Origin: Natrinema sp. SYSU A 869
GTDB taxonomy: Archaea > Halobacteriota > Halobacteria > Halobacteriales > Natrialbaceae
Assembly: GCF_019879105.1 (NCBI RefSeq)
Contig: NZ_CP082247.1
Coordinates: 744,001 to 808,000, forward strand
Reading direction: 5' to 3'
Length of the DNA stretch: 64,000 nt
Shown: piece after piece, positions 8,074 through 17,551 of the stretch
How positions within the stretch are numbered: position 1 is the stretch's first letter
Layout of the letters: every line of letters starts with the position of its first letter
Notes under the pieces: model-generated
What the model was told of the DNA's origin: nothing
The model's input: the letters and a program-made list of their open reading frames with translations, nothing else
Database searches by the model: none
Program-made: the position numbers and the translations under genes

Positions 8074-9045
8074 TTACGGCGTCAGTGCGACTTTTCCTGT
8101 GCTCTTCCGATCCTCGATGAATCGATGGGCTGCCGCGGCCTCCTCGAGCGGGAACTCCTCACCGACGATCACCTCGAGGTCGCCGTTCGAAAGCACATCC
8201 GTGAAATCGATGACTGCGGTCGTTATTCGACCCGGATCGTGGGCAGCGGCCTGACTGAGGTGAAACCCGATGACGCGCTTGTTTTCGAAGAGGAGCCGTT
8301 TGTTTTCGACGGCCGCTAGCGTACCGCTCGCGACGCCGTAGATGACGAGTCGACTGAAGTGAGTGAGCGCGTCGAGGCTCCGTTCGAAAACGTCGCCGCC
8401 GACGCTCTCGAGGACTAATTCGACGCCGTCACCGTCCGTTTCCGTCTCGACGACCTCGCGAAAGTCCGTCTCGGTGTAGTTGATCGGACGGTCACAGCCA
8501 AGATCGGCCGCGAGATCGAGCTTGTCCCAGGTACTCGCGGTGCCGAACACCGTCGCGCCGGCGCGGGACGCGAGCTGAACGGCGGCCGTCCCGACCCCGC
8601 CTGCAGCCGCCTGGATCAGTACCGATTCGCCGTCCTCGAGGCCGTCCCACTCGAAGAGACAAGAGTGTGCGGTGAGGAATTGGACGGGGAAGCCGGCGGC
8701 TTCCGCGAAACTCGTTCCGTCGGGTATCGGAAACAGCAGCTGGGTGTCCGAGACGACGAACTCGGCGTAACTGCCGCCACCGGGCATCGCGACTACCCGG
8801 TCGCCCTCGGTCACGTCGAGCCCCTCGCCGACTGCGTCGACGGTCCCTGCGGCCTCCGCACCGGGCACATATGGCGGTTCCGGGCCGCCCGGGTACGTGC
8901 CGCGACGCTGCATGATATCTGCGAAGTTGATGCCCGCCGCTTCGACGTCGATTCGGACCTCGCCGGGCCCCGGTTCGGGGACCGGTCTGTCGGTCAGCTC
9001 GAACACGTCGCTATCGCCGTGGTCCGGCACTTCGATGGCCTTCAT
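8074..9045 (-). CDS. NADPH:quinone reductase-like, zinc-independent medium-chain dehydrogenase
   Basis: 323 aa. The N-terminal GroES-like domain begins MKAIEVPDHGDSDVFEL. The segment AAGINFADIMQRRGTYPGG matches the quinone oxidoreductase branch, which lacks zinc ligands, and the nucleotide-binding motif is AAAGGVGTAAVQ near residue 150. It is expected to reduce quinones or alpha,beta-unsaturated carbonyls with NADPH. A TATA-like TTTATGATATG lies on the minus strand about 25-35 bp upstream of the ATG. It is divergent from the acyl-CoA ligase at 9191 and convergent with the thioesterase. Confidence 0.88.
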   Translation of the reverse strand: MKAIEVPDHGDSDVFELTDRPVPEPGPGEVRIDVEAAGINFADIMQRRGTYPGGPEPPYVPGAEAAGTVDAVGEGLDVTEGDRVVAMPGGGSYAEFVVSDTQLLFPIPDGTSFAEAAGFPVQFLTAHSCLFEWDGLEDGESVLIQAAAGGVGTAAVQLASRAGATVFGTASTWDKLDLAADLGCDRPINYTETDFREVVETETDGDGVELVLESVGGDVFERSLDALTHFSRLVIYGVASGTLAAVENKRLLFENKRVIGFHLSQAAAHDPGRITTAVIDFTDVLSNGDLEVIVGEEFPLEEAAAAHRFIEDRKSTGKVALTP

Positions 9046-9190
9046 GGCTCTCTGCTTCGGGTGTGCATATCATAAACATGGATGGTCCTGTTCCCCGTGA
9101 CGCCTCTCGAAGAGCCACCGGTGAGAGAGTCACGCTGTACCCTCTCGGCGAAACACATATAGTGGTATGTGTTGGCAGTCCACAACGGAG

Positions 9191-10828
9191 ATGGAGCTAC
9201 ACGATGAAGATCAAATAGCGAGATACGAGGACGCGGGCGTCTGGGGAGACGAGACGCTGCTCGAGCGGTTCGCGGATACCGTTTCCCGGCATCCCGAGCG
9301 GACGGCCGTCGTGGATCCACCGAACACGCGGGACTTGATCGATCGAGAGCCGGACCGACTGACGTACGCGGAACTCTCCGACGCCGTCGACGCCGTCGCG
9401 GCATCACTTCACGAGCGCGGGATCGGCGAGGACGACTTCGTCGTCGCGCAGTTGCCGAACACGTGGGAACTGGCCGCGCTGTACCTAGCGGTCGCTCGAG
9501 CCGGGGCCGTCACGTCGCCGATGCCGATTCAGTGGCGGCGACACGAACTCGAACACGTAGTCGACATCACTGAGGCCGTCGCGTACGTCGGGCCTCGAGA
9601 CTTCGACGGGTTCGACCACGTCGAGATGGCGACGGCGGTCGCCGAGACGTCGGAACCGCTCGAGCACGTCGTCTCGTTTTCGGACGTTCGAGACTTCGCG
9701 GCCGCTGATCCGGACACGTCAGGGCTCGATACCGTCGAGGTCGGGGCCAACGAGGTGTTCAATATCCAGTGGACGTCCGGGACGACCGCCGATCCGAAGG
9801 CGTGCCCGATGACGCACAACAACTGGCAGTCGAATCCGACGCCGCTCCTCTGTGAGATGAACGAGGGCGACGTGATACTCTGTGCAGCGCCGCTGGTCAA
9901 CATGACCGCGCTCGGCGTCAATTACGTTCCGTGGTTGCTCACTCGCGGAACGCTCGTGCTCCATCATCCGATCGATCTCGGTCTGATGGTCGAGCAGATG
10001 CAAGACGAGGGCGTCACGTTCACCATCTTGGTTCCGGCGATGTTGAATCAGTTGCTCAAACACCCCGACGTCGACGACTTCGACCTGAGCGACGTCGAAA
10101 CGATCACGACGGGTTCGGCTGCACCCGCCGAGTGGGCGATGCGGGAGTTCGACGAGCGATGGGGGATCGAGATCATCAACATCTGGGGGCAAAACGAGGG
10201 AACGTCTGCCATCAGCGGTCCGAAGACGACCCCCCTAGAGCGTCGTGCAACGGAGTTCCCGCGGTTCGCCGAGGACGTTGATTGGGGGATCGACGATCCG
10301 CGGATCGACACCGTCGACACTCGGATCGTCGACCCGGAGAGCGGCGACGAGGTGACCGAACCGGGCGAAGTCGGCGAGGTCGCGTTCCGTGGGCCGGGGC
10401 TCATGGCCGGCTATTACAACCAGCCCGAACTCACCGCAGACGCGTTCGACGAGGGCGGATACTTCTATACCGGGGATCTGTTCCGAGTCGAAGCGGACGG
10501 GTACATGAGTTTCTTCGATCGGAAGAAAGACGTCATCGTTCGGGGCGGGTTCACCATCAGCGCGAAGGAAGTCGAGAACATCGTCATCGAACACCCGAAG
10601 GTCGCGGACGCGGCCGTCGTCGGTGAACCGCACGAGGACCTTGGCGAGCGCGTCGCAATCTTCGCGGTCCCACAGTCGGACGAGGGCCTCTCGCTCGAAG
10701 ATATAACGGAATACATGGGCGACGACGTCGCCGTGTACAAGCGCCCCGAACGGCTGGAACGCGTCGAGGAAATTCCCCGGAATCCGGTCGGGAAGGTTCT
10801 CAAGACTGAGCTCCGAGAGCGACTGTGA
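9191..10828 (+). CDS. AMP-forming acyl-CoA synthetase (acid-CoA ligase)
   Basis: 545 aa adenylate-forming enzyme activating a carboxylic acid with ATP and CoA. Motifs: WTSGTTADPKACPMTHNN (P-loop-like A3), WGQNEGTSAISG (A5), YTGDLFRVEADGYMSFFDRK (A7/A8), and a C-terminal PVGKVLKTEL with the catalytic lysine. An upstream ATG at 9167 is in frame, but a TATA box (ACATATAG, about 9152-9159) points to transcription starting just before ATG 9191, and the extra residues look unrelated. Substrate not deducible; branched, cyclic or aromatic acids are all possible. Confidence 0.88.
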   Translation: MELHDEDQIARYEDAGVWGDETLLERFADTVSRHPERTAVVDPPNTRDLIDREPDRLTYAELSDAVDAVAASLHERGIGEDDFVVAQLPNTWELAALYLAVARAGAVTSPMPIQWRRHELEHVVDITEAVAYVGPRDFDGFDHVEMATAVAETSEPLEHVVSFSDVRDFAAADPDTSGLDTVEVGANEVFNIQWTSGTTADPKACPMTHNNWQSNPTPLLCEMNEGDVILCAAPLVNMTALGVNYVPWLLTRGTLVLHHPIDLGLMVEQMQDEGVTFTILVPAMLNQLLKHPDVDDFDLSDVETITTGSAAPAEWAMREFDERWGIEIINIWGQNEGTSAISGPKTTPLERRATEFPRFAEDVDWGIDDPRIDTVDTRIVDPESGDEVTEPGEVGEVAFRGPGLMAGYYNQPELTADAFDEGGYFYTGDLFRVEADGYMSFFDRKKDVIVRGGFTISAKEVENIVIEHPKVADAAVVGEPHEDLGERVAIFAVPQSDEGLSLEDITEYMGDDVAVYKRPERLERVEEIPRNPVGKVLKTELRERL

Positions 10829-10987
10829 GCAAGCGATTCCGATACGTGAGGCCCGCTAGAATACACTCGACGATACGATTGGCACGAACAGGGCGAATCG
10901 GTATCGCGGTATGAACCGATACGGCAATTCGGTCCCCGGTCGAAGCGCGGGTTACCGATCTTTATTCACGATGGTTGAACCAACGTT

Positions 10988-10994
10988 CTTATCT
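10988..10994 (+). promoter_or_regulatory. TATA box of the rdfA-like gene
   Basis: CTTATCT centred about 28 bp before the ATG at 11019. This predicts a leaderless transcript and supports that ATG over in-frame upstream starts at 10911 and 10971. Confidence 0.5.
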
Positions 10995-11018
10995 ACAACG
11001 GGTGAAAAGAGAGGGGCG

Positions 11019-11603
11019 ATGAGCGAGTACGGCTGTAAAGTCTGCCGAGTATTAGATGAGTACGGGATGGAGCGATACGAGGAGCGACTACTCGAGCAGT
11101 GGCAGGCGGACCCCTCTCAGCGGAAGGGGTATCGGCAACTCGCTGAATGGTTCAATACGCTCATGTTGCGCCGCGAAATGGACCGCGCGGGGCTTTCGAC
11201 CCTCGGCGACGAAGCCGAGTCCAAGTACGAGCGGCTACAGTCGGACGAAGCGGTCGCAGCGGAGGTCGCGACGGAGTTAGAGAACGCAGGGATTCCGATC
11301 GAGACGCTCCGAGACGATTTCGTCTCGTACGGCGTGATTCGAACCCATTTGAAGGAGTGTCTCGAATCCGATATCGACCTCTCGAGCGGGGACTGGGAAC
11401 AGAACGCGATCGAGATCTCACGGGATCACGCGTCCACGAAAATCGAAGAGGCGGTCCGATCGCTCCGGAACAAGGGACGGCTCACCGCCGGCGGTGACGT
11501 GAGCGTGTCCGTCACCGTCGAACTCGAGTGTGAGAACTGTCACGCTCGCGTCCCTAGCGATCGGGCGATCCGCCGCGAATACGTCTGCCGTTGTGATGAC
11601 TGA
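11019..11603 (+). CDS. rdfA: RdfA-like protein (rod-determining factor family)
   Basis: 194 aa. It resembles the haloarchaeal RdfA family: an N-terminal CKVCRVLDEYG segment, a central region rich in ERLLEQW and GYRQLAEWFN, and a C-terminal zinc-ribbon-like CENCHARV...CRC. RdfA was reported to influence rod versus disk cell shape in Haloferax volcanii; its biochemical action is not known to me. It is followed after 2 bases by the SMC-related gene, the same pairing seen in other haloarchaea. The family assignment is from recalled motifs, so the symbol is tentative; paralogues of unknown role are common. Confidence 0.6.
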   Translation: MSEYGCKVCRVLDEYGMERYEERLLEQWQADPSQRKGYRQLAEWFNTLMLRREMDRAGLSTLGDEAESKYERLQSDEAVAAEVATELENAGIPIETLRDDFVSYGVIRTHLKECLESDIDLSSGDWEQNAIEISRDHASTKIEEAVRSLRNKGRLTAGGDVSVSVTVELECENCHARVPSDRAIRREYVCRCDD

Positions 11604-11605
11604 TT

Positions 11606-13458
11606 ATGACTGACCGAACACTGCATCTCGAACTCGAGAATATCGGTGGTATCGAACGCGAAGAACTGTCGATTACTGCGGGACCGACGTTCATTCAGGG
11701 CCCGAACGCTGCGAACAAGAGTTCGTTCCTCAAGGGACTGCTCTTCGCGCTCGGGAGCACGACGGTTCCGATCCGAAGCGGGGCCGACGAGGCTCGCGCA
11801 GTGCTCTCGTCCGGCGAGAAGCGCGTCGAACGGATCGCTCGACGGACCGACGCCGGTATCGAGACGGCCGGCGAGGCGTGGATTACGGACCCCGACGACG
11901 TCACGCTTCTCGAGCGGTTCGCGGGACTACTGGAGACGAATTCGCTCAGAAGTGCCGTGGCTCGGAACGAAGACGTCGAGTCGCTCCTGAAAGAGCCGAT
12001 GGACATCGAGGCGCTCGAGGCGGAGCGATCGACGAAATGGCGCGAAAGCGGGAGCTGACGGCGGAGATCGAGTCGGCCGGTGACGTCGATGATCGGCTCG
12101 AGGACCAAAAACGCGAGCTCGCGACGAAACGCGACCGACTCGACGAACTCGAGTCGACCCTCGAGGAGCTGTACGACGAGCAGGACGACACCGATACCGA
12201 CACCGACGATGTCCTGCAGGAGCTGCGCGACGAACGAGCCGATCTGCGCTCGGACGAAGCCGAGTGTGAGACACAGATCGAACAGCTCGAAGCCGCTATC
12301 GACCGCCTCGAGGAGCGGAGGGACGAGATCGAAGCCGATCTCGAGGACGCACGCGACGCCATCGAAGAGACCGATATCGAGGCCCTGAAACGGAAACGCG
12401 AGTCAGCGCGGGCCGAACTCGACGACGTAACAGAACGCCTCGACGTGTTGCAGTCGGTCCTGACTGCGAATCGCGAGATGGTCGATTCAGAGTTTACGGG
12501 CGTACTCGGCAGCGATACAGGACTGATGGGCGACGAAGTGACCTGCTGGACGTGTGGCCGATCGGCACCGGTCGAGGAGCTCGAGGGGACGATCGAGGAG
12601 CTGACGGAACTCGTCAAAGCGGACAAACGCCGAAAGCGCGAACGCGAACCGGAGATCGAAGAACTCACAGAGCAGATCGAGCAAGCTCGACGCTCGGAAA
12701 CGGAAATCCAGCAGCTCGAGGCGGAGAAAGGGGACGTCGAGCAGACGCTCGAGAGCCGGCGTGACTCCCTCGAGGAACGACGCGACCAGCGAGAGACGAT
12801 TCGCGATCGGCTCTCCGAACTCGACGACGAAATCGCCGATCGAGCGGCCGATCAGCGCTCCGAACAGTCGGAACTCACCGACGAGATCGAAGAGACGCGA
12901 GTCGAGATAGAGACGCTTCGACGGGAGATCGAGCGACTCGAGGAGACCTGCGAATCGCTCCGCGAAACGCGGGCGGAGCTGGAACGCAAACGCGAGGAAG
13001 TCGATCGACTCTCCGACGAGATCACGGCGTTGACGGACCGAATCGAGAACCTCGAAAGCGAGCTCCGGGCGGTGTTCAACGAAACGATGGACGAACTGCT
13101 GGACGTCCTCGAGTTCGAGCGGATCGAGCGCGTCTGGCTCGATGGCGAGTTCGAACTCGTGATCGCCCGCGAGGTTGACGGCCGGACGCAATCGGACTCC
13201 ATCGAGCATCTTGCCGAGAGCGAGCGGGAGATGATCGGGCTCGTCCTCGCACTCGCCGGATTCATCACGTACGACGTCGACGACGTGACACCGGTACTCG
13301 TTCTTGACTCGCTTGGTGCGTTCGACGCGGAACGGACCCGCCGATTAGTCGATTACTTCGCCGACGAAACCGACTATCTGGTTGCGACGGTCCATCCCGA
13401 GTCCACCGTCGATACCGCGTTCGATACCGTGACGTTCGAACCGCCGGTGCAGAACTGA
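11606..13458 (+). pseudogene. Archaea-specific SMC-related (Rad50-like zinc-hook) protein, one frameshift
   Basis: The repaired protein is about 617 aa: an N-terminal ATPase half, long acidic coiled coils, a zinc-hook-like CWTC (about 12544-12555), a second coiled coil, and a C-terminal half with LVLDSLGAFD in the Walker B place. The P-loop is GPNAANKSS, with Asn where Gly is usual, and Walker B has Ser after Asp; both match what I recall of haloarchaeal SMC-related proteins rather than classical SMC. The reading frame breaks in the AAA run 12035-12037. Adding one A joins ERSTK to MARKRELTAEIES with no further stops. It is probably a sequencing error or a very recent mutation. Coupled with the rdfA-like gene. 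Confidence 0.8.
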
Positions 13459-13549
13459 CGCGTCCTCGGAACTACGGTGGCGTTTGAGAGGAGAAAACTA
13501 AACCGAACACGGTGGGATTTTCGGTACAAATTATGGTTCCTGGGACTGA

Positions 13550-14035
13550 TCAGTAAACGGGAAGATAGTTCCCGATATCCACAGCGCGGTCTGTTTCGAT
13601 GAAGTAATCGATATCAGTCATCGAGTCGAGCGCTCGCATCTGGACGAGAAGCTCGTCGATCTCAGCGTTCGATTTCGCGGTGGCGATGCCGTACAGGTCG
13701 ACGGTGCCGAACCCTTCGGCGACGAACCAGAAGTCCATGTTCGACATCGCCTCGAAGGCGTCCCGTTTCGCGTTCGCTTCGTCGGCGGTTCTGGCCGTGA
13801 CGAGGACGATTTCCCAACTGTTGCGTTCCGGGCGCGGTAAGAAGAAACTCGTCATGTTCTCGAGCAGCGACGTGACGCGGCGGCGGACGCCTTCGCTGCT
13901 CAGGTCGATATCGTACTCGGCTAACTCGGCGGCGATATCTGCGTACGGACTCCGCGGGTCGTTCGCGAGTATCTCGAGAATCCGTCGATCGATCTCGTCT
14001 ATTTCGAGGACATCGTCGTCGGAGTGATCCGCCAT
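13550..14035 (-). CDS. Lrp/AsnC-family transcriptional regulator
   Basis: 161 aa. An N-terminal winged helix-turn-helix (about residues 12-62, IDEIDRRILEILANDPRSPY) is followed by a RAM-like effector domain (about 70-155). It is expected to bind DNA as a dimer or octamer and respond to an amino acid or other small acid. It lies 90 bp downstream of the F420-type oxidoreductase gene on the same strand and may be co-transcribed. Its proximity to acid-catabolism genes makes it a candidate local regulator; the target site is not known. Confidence 0.88.
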   Translation of the reverse strand: MADHSDDDVLEIDEIDRRILEILANDPRSPYADIAAELAEYDIDLSSEGVRRRVTSLLENMTSFFLPRPERNSWEIVLVTARTADEANAKRDAFEAMSNMDFWFVAEGFGTVDLYGIATAKSNAEIDELLVQMRALDSMTDIDYFIETDRAVDIGNYLPVY

Positions 14036-14125
14036 ACTCGGGTACTATGTCTACCACCTATTAAATCTCTAGATGGCCGCGGAGAGTATCGACTACGGGC
14101 CGCTATCGGTCGGTGTCTCGACCGA

Positions 14126-15124
14126 TCATGGCGCTAACGCGGTCATCGTCTCGTGTATTTCGTCCGGTCCGGCGCCCCGCGGGAAGGAGACGTTGACGGC
14201 GTCCAGTCCGTCGATATCGAGGAACTGCTGCAGTTGTTCGCGCGCCTCCGCCGGCGCCCCCGCGGCCCCCATCTGGTCGCGCAGCTCCTCCCGAACGATC
14301 ATCGTGGCGCGGTCCTTGTCACCTTCCTGCCACAGATCGTAGATCTCGTGGGCGACCTCCTCGTACCCCTGTCGGACGAGGTTATCGCGGTAAAACGTCC
14401 CCATCCCGCCGATGTAGAATGCGGTGTGTTGGGCGACGAGTTCGCGGGCGCGCTCGCCGTCCGCGAGGGCACAGCAGCCCACGGCGAGCGTCACGCGGAG
14501 ATCGTCGGGGTCTCTGTCACCTAACTCGGCGCCGCGTCGGAGGTCGGCGAGCCGCTCTCTGAGGCCGTCTCTGGTGTAGTTGACGGCGTGCCAGCCGTCG
14601 GCGAAGCGACCGGCGAGTTCGACGGCCTTCGGGCCGAGACCCGCCGCATCGACCGGTGGGGCCGGTTCCGGCGGGTCACAGCGGAGTCGAAAGCCGTCCA
14701 GGGAGAAGTACTCGCCGTCGTAGGAGACCGTCTCGCCGGCGAGGACCTGTTGGACGATCTCGACCGTCTCTCGTGTTCGACGCAACGGATTGCCGAAGTC
14801 CATCCCGTGCCAGTTTTCGATAACGATCGGTCCGCTCGGACCGATGCCGAGCCGGAAGCGGCCGTCGCTGGCCTCCTGCAGCGTGGCGGCCGTCTGCCCG
14901 AGCAGCGCCGGCGATCTGGAGTAGATGTTGGCGATGCTCGTTCCGATCCCGATCTCGTCGGTCCGTTCGGCCGTGGTCGCCATCGCGGTGACGACGTCCC
15001 GTCCCCAGGTCTCCGGAAACCAGACGCGGTCGTATCCCAACTCCTCGGCGGTGACCGCCTGGTCGACGAGATCCTCAAGCGTGGGCTGTGCACCGACCGG
15101 CAGAAAGACGTCCCTATCGGTCAT
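14126..15124 (-). CDS. Luciferase-like (LLM class) F420-dependent oxidoreductase, copy 1
   Basis: 332 aa TIM-barrel oxidoreductase of the bacterial-luciferase/Mer superfamily, expected to use coenzyme F420 (possibly FMN). Landmarks: VFLPVGAQPTLEDLVDQAV, ELGYDRVWFPETWGRDVVT, GTSIANIYSRSPALLGQTAA and FADGWHAVNYTRDG. It is a close paralogue, with identical length, of the gene at 20370-21368. The ATG at 15124 matches the paralogue's start; a longer frame reaching 15229 lacks support. It resembles what I recall as the NP1902A subfamily. Reaction unknown. Confidence 0.85.
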   Translation of the reverse strand: MTDRDVFLPVGAQPTLEDLVDQAVTAEELGYDRVWFPETWGRDVVTAMATTAERTDEIGIGTSIANIYSRSPALLGQTAATLQEASDGRFRLGIGPSGPIVIENWHGMDFGNPLRRTRETVEIVQQVLAGETVSYDGEYFSLDGFRLRCDPPEPAPPVDAAGLGPKAVELAGRFADGWHAVNYTRDGLRERLADLRRGAELGDRDPDDLRVTLAVGCCALADGERARELVAQHTAFYIGGMGTFYRDNLVRQGYEEVAHEIYDLWQEGDKDRATMIVREELRDQMGAAGAPAEAREQLQQFLDIDGLDAVNVSFPRGAGPDEIHETMTALAP

Positions 15125-15293
15125 GTCTGTCTCGTATTTCGCATTCATAATAAAAGTACACGGCGGACTCGAGCGTCGCTTGCAAACCTGACCGAATGAG
15201 CTCGATCGGACACGCTCGTTCCGTATCAATCTGGCCCGCGTAGCGGAGGATCAGTGGTGGGATTTATACGCTCACGCCGCACAGTGGGATTTG

Positions 15294-15856
15294 ATGGCAT
15301 GAGCGAGTGCCGTAGGTGTCGGAATGACGACGTTCGGCCCCCACGAATGGACGCTTGCGGAACTAGTCGCCGAAGCCGCACTCGAGGCGCTAGACGATGC
15401 AGGGACGACGAACGATAGCATCGACGCGTTCTATCTCGGGAACACGCTCGGCGGAATGACCGAAAACGAGACCCACCTCGCACCGAAACTGGCGACGCAC
15501 GTGGGGATCACCGGCGTGCCCGCACAGCGCTTCGAAGCGCTGTGCGACGTCCCCTCGGACAGGAGTGTCTCGAGTGCGGTCATGCCACCGCGGCACCGAA
15601 GGCGGCGTATGCACGCTGTGGTTCCCGCGACCTCGAGACGGTCGAATTACCGACGACGGGGACGGTCTACACCGTTACCACGATCACTGTCCCGCCGCGA
15701 CAGTTCAGTGGCGAGGACAGTTATCAGGTGGCGATCGTCGAACTGAACGAAGCGCGCGTGATGGCACATATCGACGGGGAGGCCGAGATCGGCGACGAGG
15801 TCCGCCTCCGAGGAACGATCGAGGCGGACGACGCGCCGGCACCGCTTTTCGGATAG
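15294..15856 (+). pseudogene. Relic of a thiolase gene fused by deletion to a DUF35/OB-fold gene
   Basis: The first part reads as a thiolase N-terminus (GVGMTTFGPHEWTLAELVAE ... GITGVPAQRFE). Near 15530-15560 the sequence jumps into another frame that reads as the rest of a DUF35-type protein: a zinc ribbon remnant (CLECGHATAAP ... RCGS) and an OB-fold ending DDAPAPLFG. Such thiolase and DUF35 genes are normally adjacent and work together as a SCP-x-type thiolase pair, so an internal deletion of roughly 1 kb explains the join. The thiolase start is also damaged by an in-frame TGA (15300-15302), and one zinc-ribbon Cys appears replaced by Tyr. A genuine pseudogene, unlike the homopolymer frameshifts. 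Confidence 0.75.
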
Positions 15857-15963
15857 CGTATACGAAGGTCGCGATACCCGTGTCGTGATCCCCGGACGGT
15901 CCGTCCGCCGACAGTAATTATATTACGGAGGAGCCGGATGGTAGTGGTGAGGTTTGACCTAGC

Positions 15964-16851
15964 ATGAATGTTGCAGTCCTGGGAGCTGGCTCCATGGGTC
16001 ACGGTATCGCCCACGTCAGCGCTCTCAGTGGACACTCGGTTATCGTTCGCGATGTCGAACAGGAACTCGTCGAAGACGGTCTCGAACAGATCGAGGCGAA
16101 TCTCGAGGGCGGAATCGAACGCGAGAAGATTACCCCGGCGGAGAAAGAGGACGCGATCGAGCGGCTCACCGGGACGGTCTCACTCGAGGCGGCCGTCGAG
16201 GACGCCGATCTCGTCATCGAAGCGGTTCCGGAACAGCTCGAGATCAAGCAGGACGTCTTCGAGGAGGCCGAGGAATTCGCGCCCGACAACGCGATCATGG
16301 CCACGAACACCTCGTCGCTGTCGGTCACGGAAATCGCCAGCGTGTTCGAGGATCCGTCCCGCTGTATCGGCCTTCACTTCTTCAACCCCGCTCACATCAT
16401 GCCGCTCGTGGAGATCGTCGTCGCGGAGCAGACGAGCGAGGACACGAAGGAGTTCGCCGACCACTACGTCGAGAGCATCAAGAAAACGCCGACGACGGTC
16501 ACCGACGTCCCCGGCTTCGCTTCGTCTCGACTCGGCGCGATGTTCAGTCTCGAGGCGATCCGGATGGCCCAAGAGGGCGTCGCGAGCATCGAGGACATCG
16601 ACGAGACGATGCGACTGGGGTACAACCTCCCGATGGGGCCGATCGAACTCGTCGATCACACCGGGATCGACGTTAACGTCGAAGTGATGGAGTACCTCCG
16701 GGAAGAACTGGGCGAGCGATTCAAGCCGCCGCAGTTGCTCAAGCGGAAGCTCCGGGCCGGAAAGCTCGGTCGGAAGACCGGCGAGGGGTTCTACGTCTGG
16801 GAAGACGGGGAGATCGTCGGCGTTAGCGACGCCGGAGACGTCGCGGAATAG
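15964..16851 (+). CDS. 3-hydroxyacyl-CoA dehydrogenase
   Basis: 295 aa NAD-dependent enzyme oxidising 3-hydroxyacyl-CoA to 3-ketoacyl-CoA in beta-oxidation. The dinucleotide-binding motif GAGSMGHGIA is at residues 7-16. The catalytic His lies in IGLHFFNPAHIMPLVEIV and its partner Glu follows in that segment, and the C-terminal domain has LGYNLPMGPIELVDHTG and KTGEGFYVW. Length and motifs match the short, single-domain HbdH/FadB2 type. An AT-rich TAATTATATTA (about 15913-15925) could be the promoter. It supplies the step between the crotonases and thiolase found nearby. Confidence 0.93.
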   Translation: MNVAVLGAGSMGHGIAHVSALSGHSVIVRDVEQELVEDGLEQIEANLEGGIEREKITPAEKEDAIERLTGTVSLEAAVEDADLVIEAVPEQLEIKQDVFEEAEEFAPDNAIMATNTSSLSVTEIASVFEDPSRCIGLHFFNPAHIMPLVEIVVAEQTSEDTKEFADHYVESIKKTPTTVTDVPGFASSRLGAMFSLEAIRMAQEGVASIEDIDETMRLGYNLPMGPIELVDHTGIDVNVEVMEYLREELGERFKPPQLLKRKLRAGKLGRKTGEGFYVWEDGEIVGVSDAGDVAE

Positions 16852-16961
16852 TCGACAATTCACCGCCCCCGCGATACTCCGATCGCCTTCAGTATCCCAC
16901 CTGTCCTCAGATCGGCCAGCACCGGTCCCGTCGAAAGAGCGAGTTTCTCGGTCGGAGTGCT

Positions 16962-17057
16962 GCATTTATGGTCGAGTCCGCCGGCCAGGGAATAACGGAC
17001 TTAGGGTGTTATTCAATGCTCGGCTCGAGTATCGGGGTATGCGCAATCAAACCACGG
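16962..17057. repeat. Dispersed repeat with palindromic core, copy A
   Basis: The core 16993-17011 reads TAACGGACTTAGGGTGTTA, a dyad of the form TAACRNNCTWAGGGYGTTA. The 96-bp copy begins with GCATTT and ends with CAAACCACGG. Copy B (29081-29176) has the core, GCATTT and the end motif at identical spacing. It lies between convergent genes, so it is not an ordinary promoter element. A perfect small hairpin, GTGTGA-GTA-TCACAC, follows just downstream. Confidence 0.6.
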
Positions 17058-17204
17058 GTGTGAGTATCACACGATTCAGGACGGGAGTCCGATTCGGAGA
17101 CGCTCCACAGTGAAACGAGTCGCTCAGGACGGGATCGGAGTTGGAACTCTCGGTCGAGTCTCTCGAGTCCGACGCCGGGGTCGTTCGCCACTGAAACGGC
17201 CGCG

Positions 17205-17423
17205 TCAGGGTCGTTGCTCGGCGACTGTGCTCCGATAGTAGTCGGTGAATTTCACGATCTCATACGGCTCGAACGCCGCACCGACGCCGTCTGGCGTCCA
17301 AGACACGGTCTCGTCTGCCTCGAGCAAACGGGGGAGATGTTTTTCGCCTGGTCGGCGAGTTGGTCGTAGTGGGAGACGCGCGAGTCACGCAGCACTCGTT
17401 CGACTGAGGAACAGCTGATCCAT
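17205..17423 (-). pseudogene. Degraded C-terminal fragment of an unknown haloarchaeal protein
   Basis: On the minus strand two frames together read like one acidic haloarchaeal protein tail: DSRVSHYDQLADQAKN in one frame, then LEADETVSWTPDGVGAAFEP and YEIVKFTDYYRS to a TGA at 17207-17205 in another. No complete frame, start or upstream portion is present. I do not recognise the family. Most likely a gene remnant left by rearrangement in this gene-poor interval (16852-17551). Confidence 0.4.
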
Positions 17424-17551
17424 GTTGTCATTGGTCGTCGTATGCGATGATGTCGATGGTTGTTCGAACACGATCACGACATGACGTCCGTCGCGGTCGT
17501 GGCGCTATTCGGTCACTGTGGTCGGCGCTCGCCGAGCGTCCGCCGACGATC

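Noticed and set aside
12035-12058. Programmed frameshifting in the SMC-related gene
   Set aside because: No slippery heptamer or stimulatory structure is evident, and the same minus-one homopolymer pattern recurs in unrelated genes, so error is more likely.
13550-14035. Lrp-type regulator binding the dispersed palindrome TAAC-N11-GTTA
   Set aside because: No copy lies near this gene's promoter and none of the three copies sits at a core promoter, so the link is unsupported.
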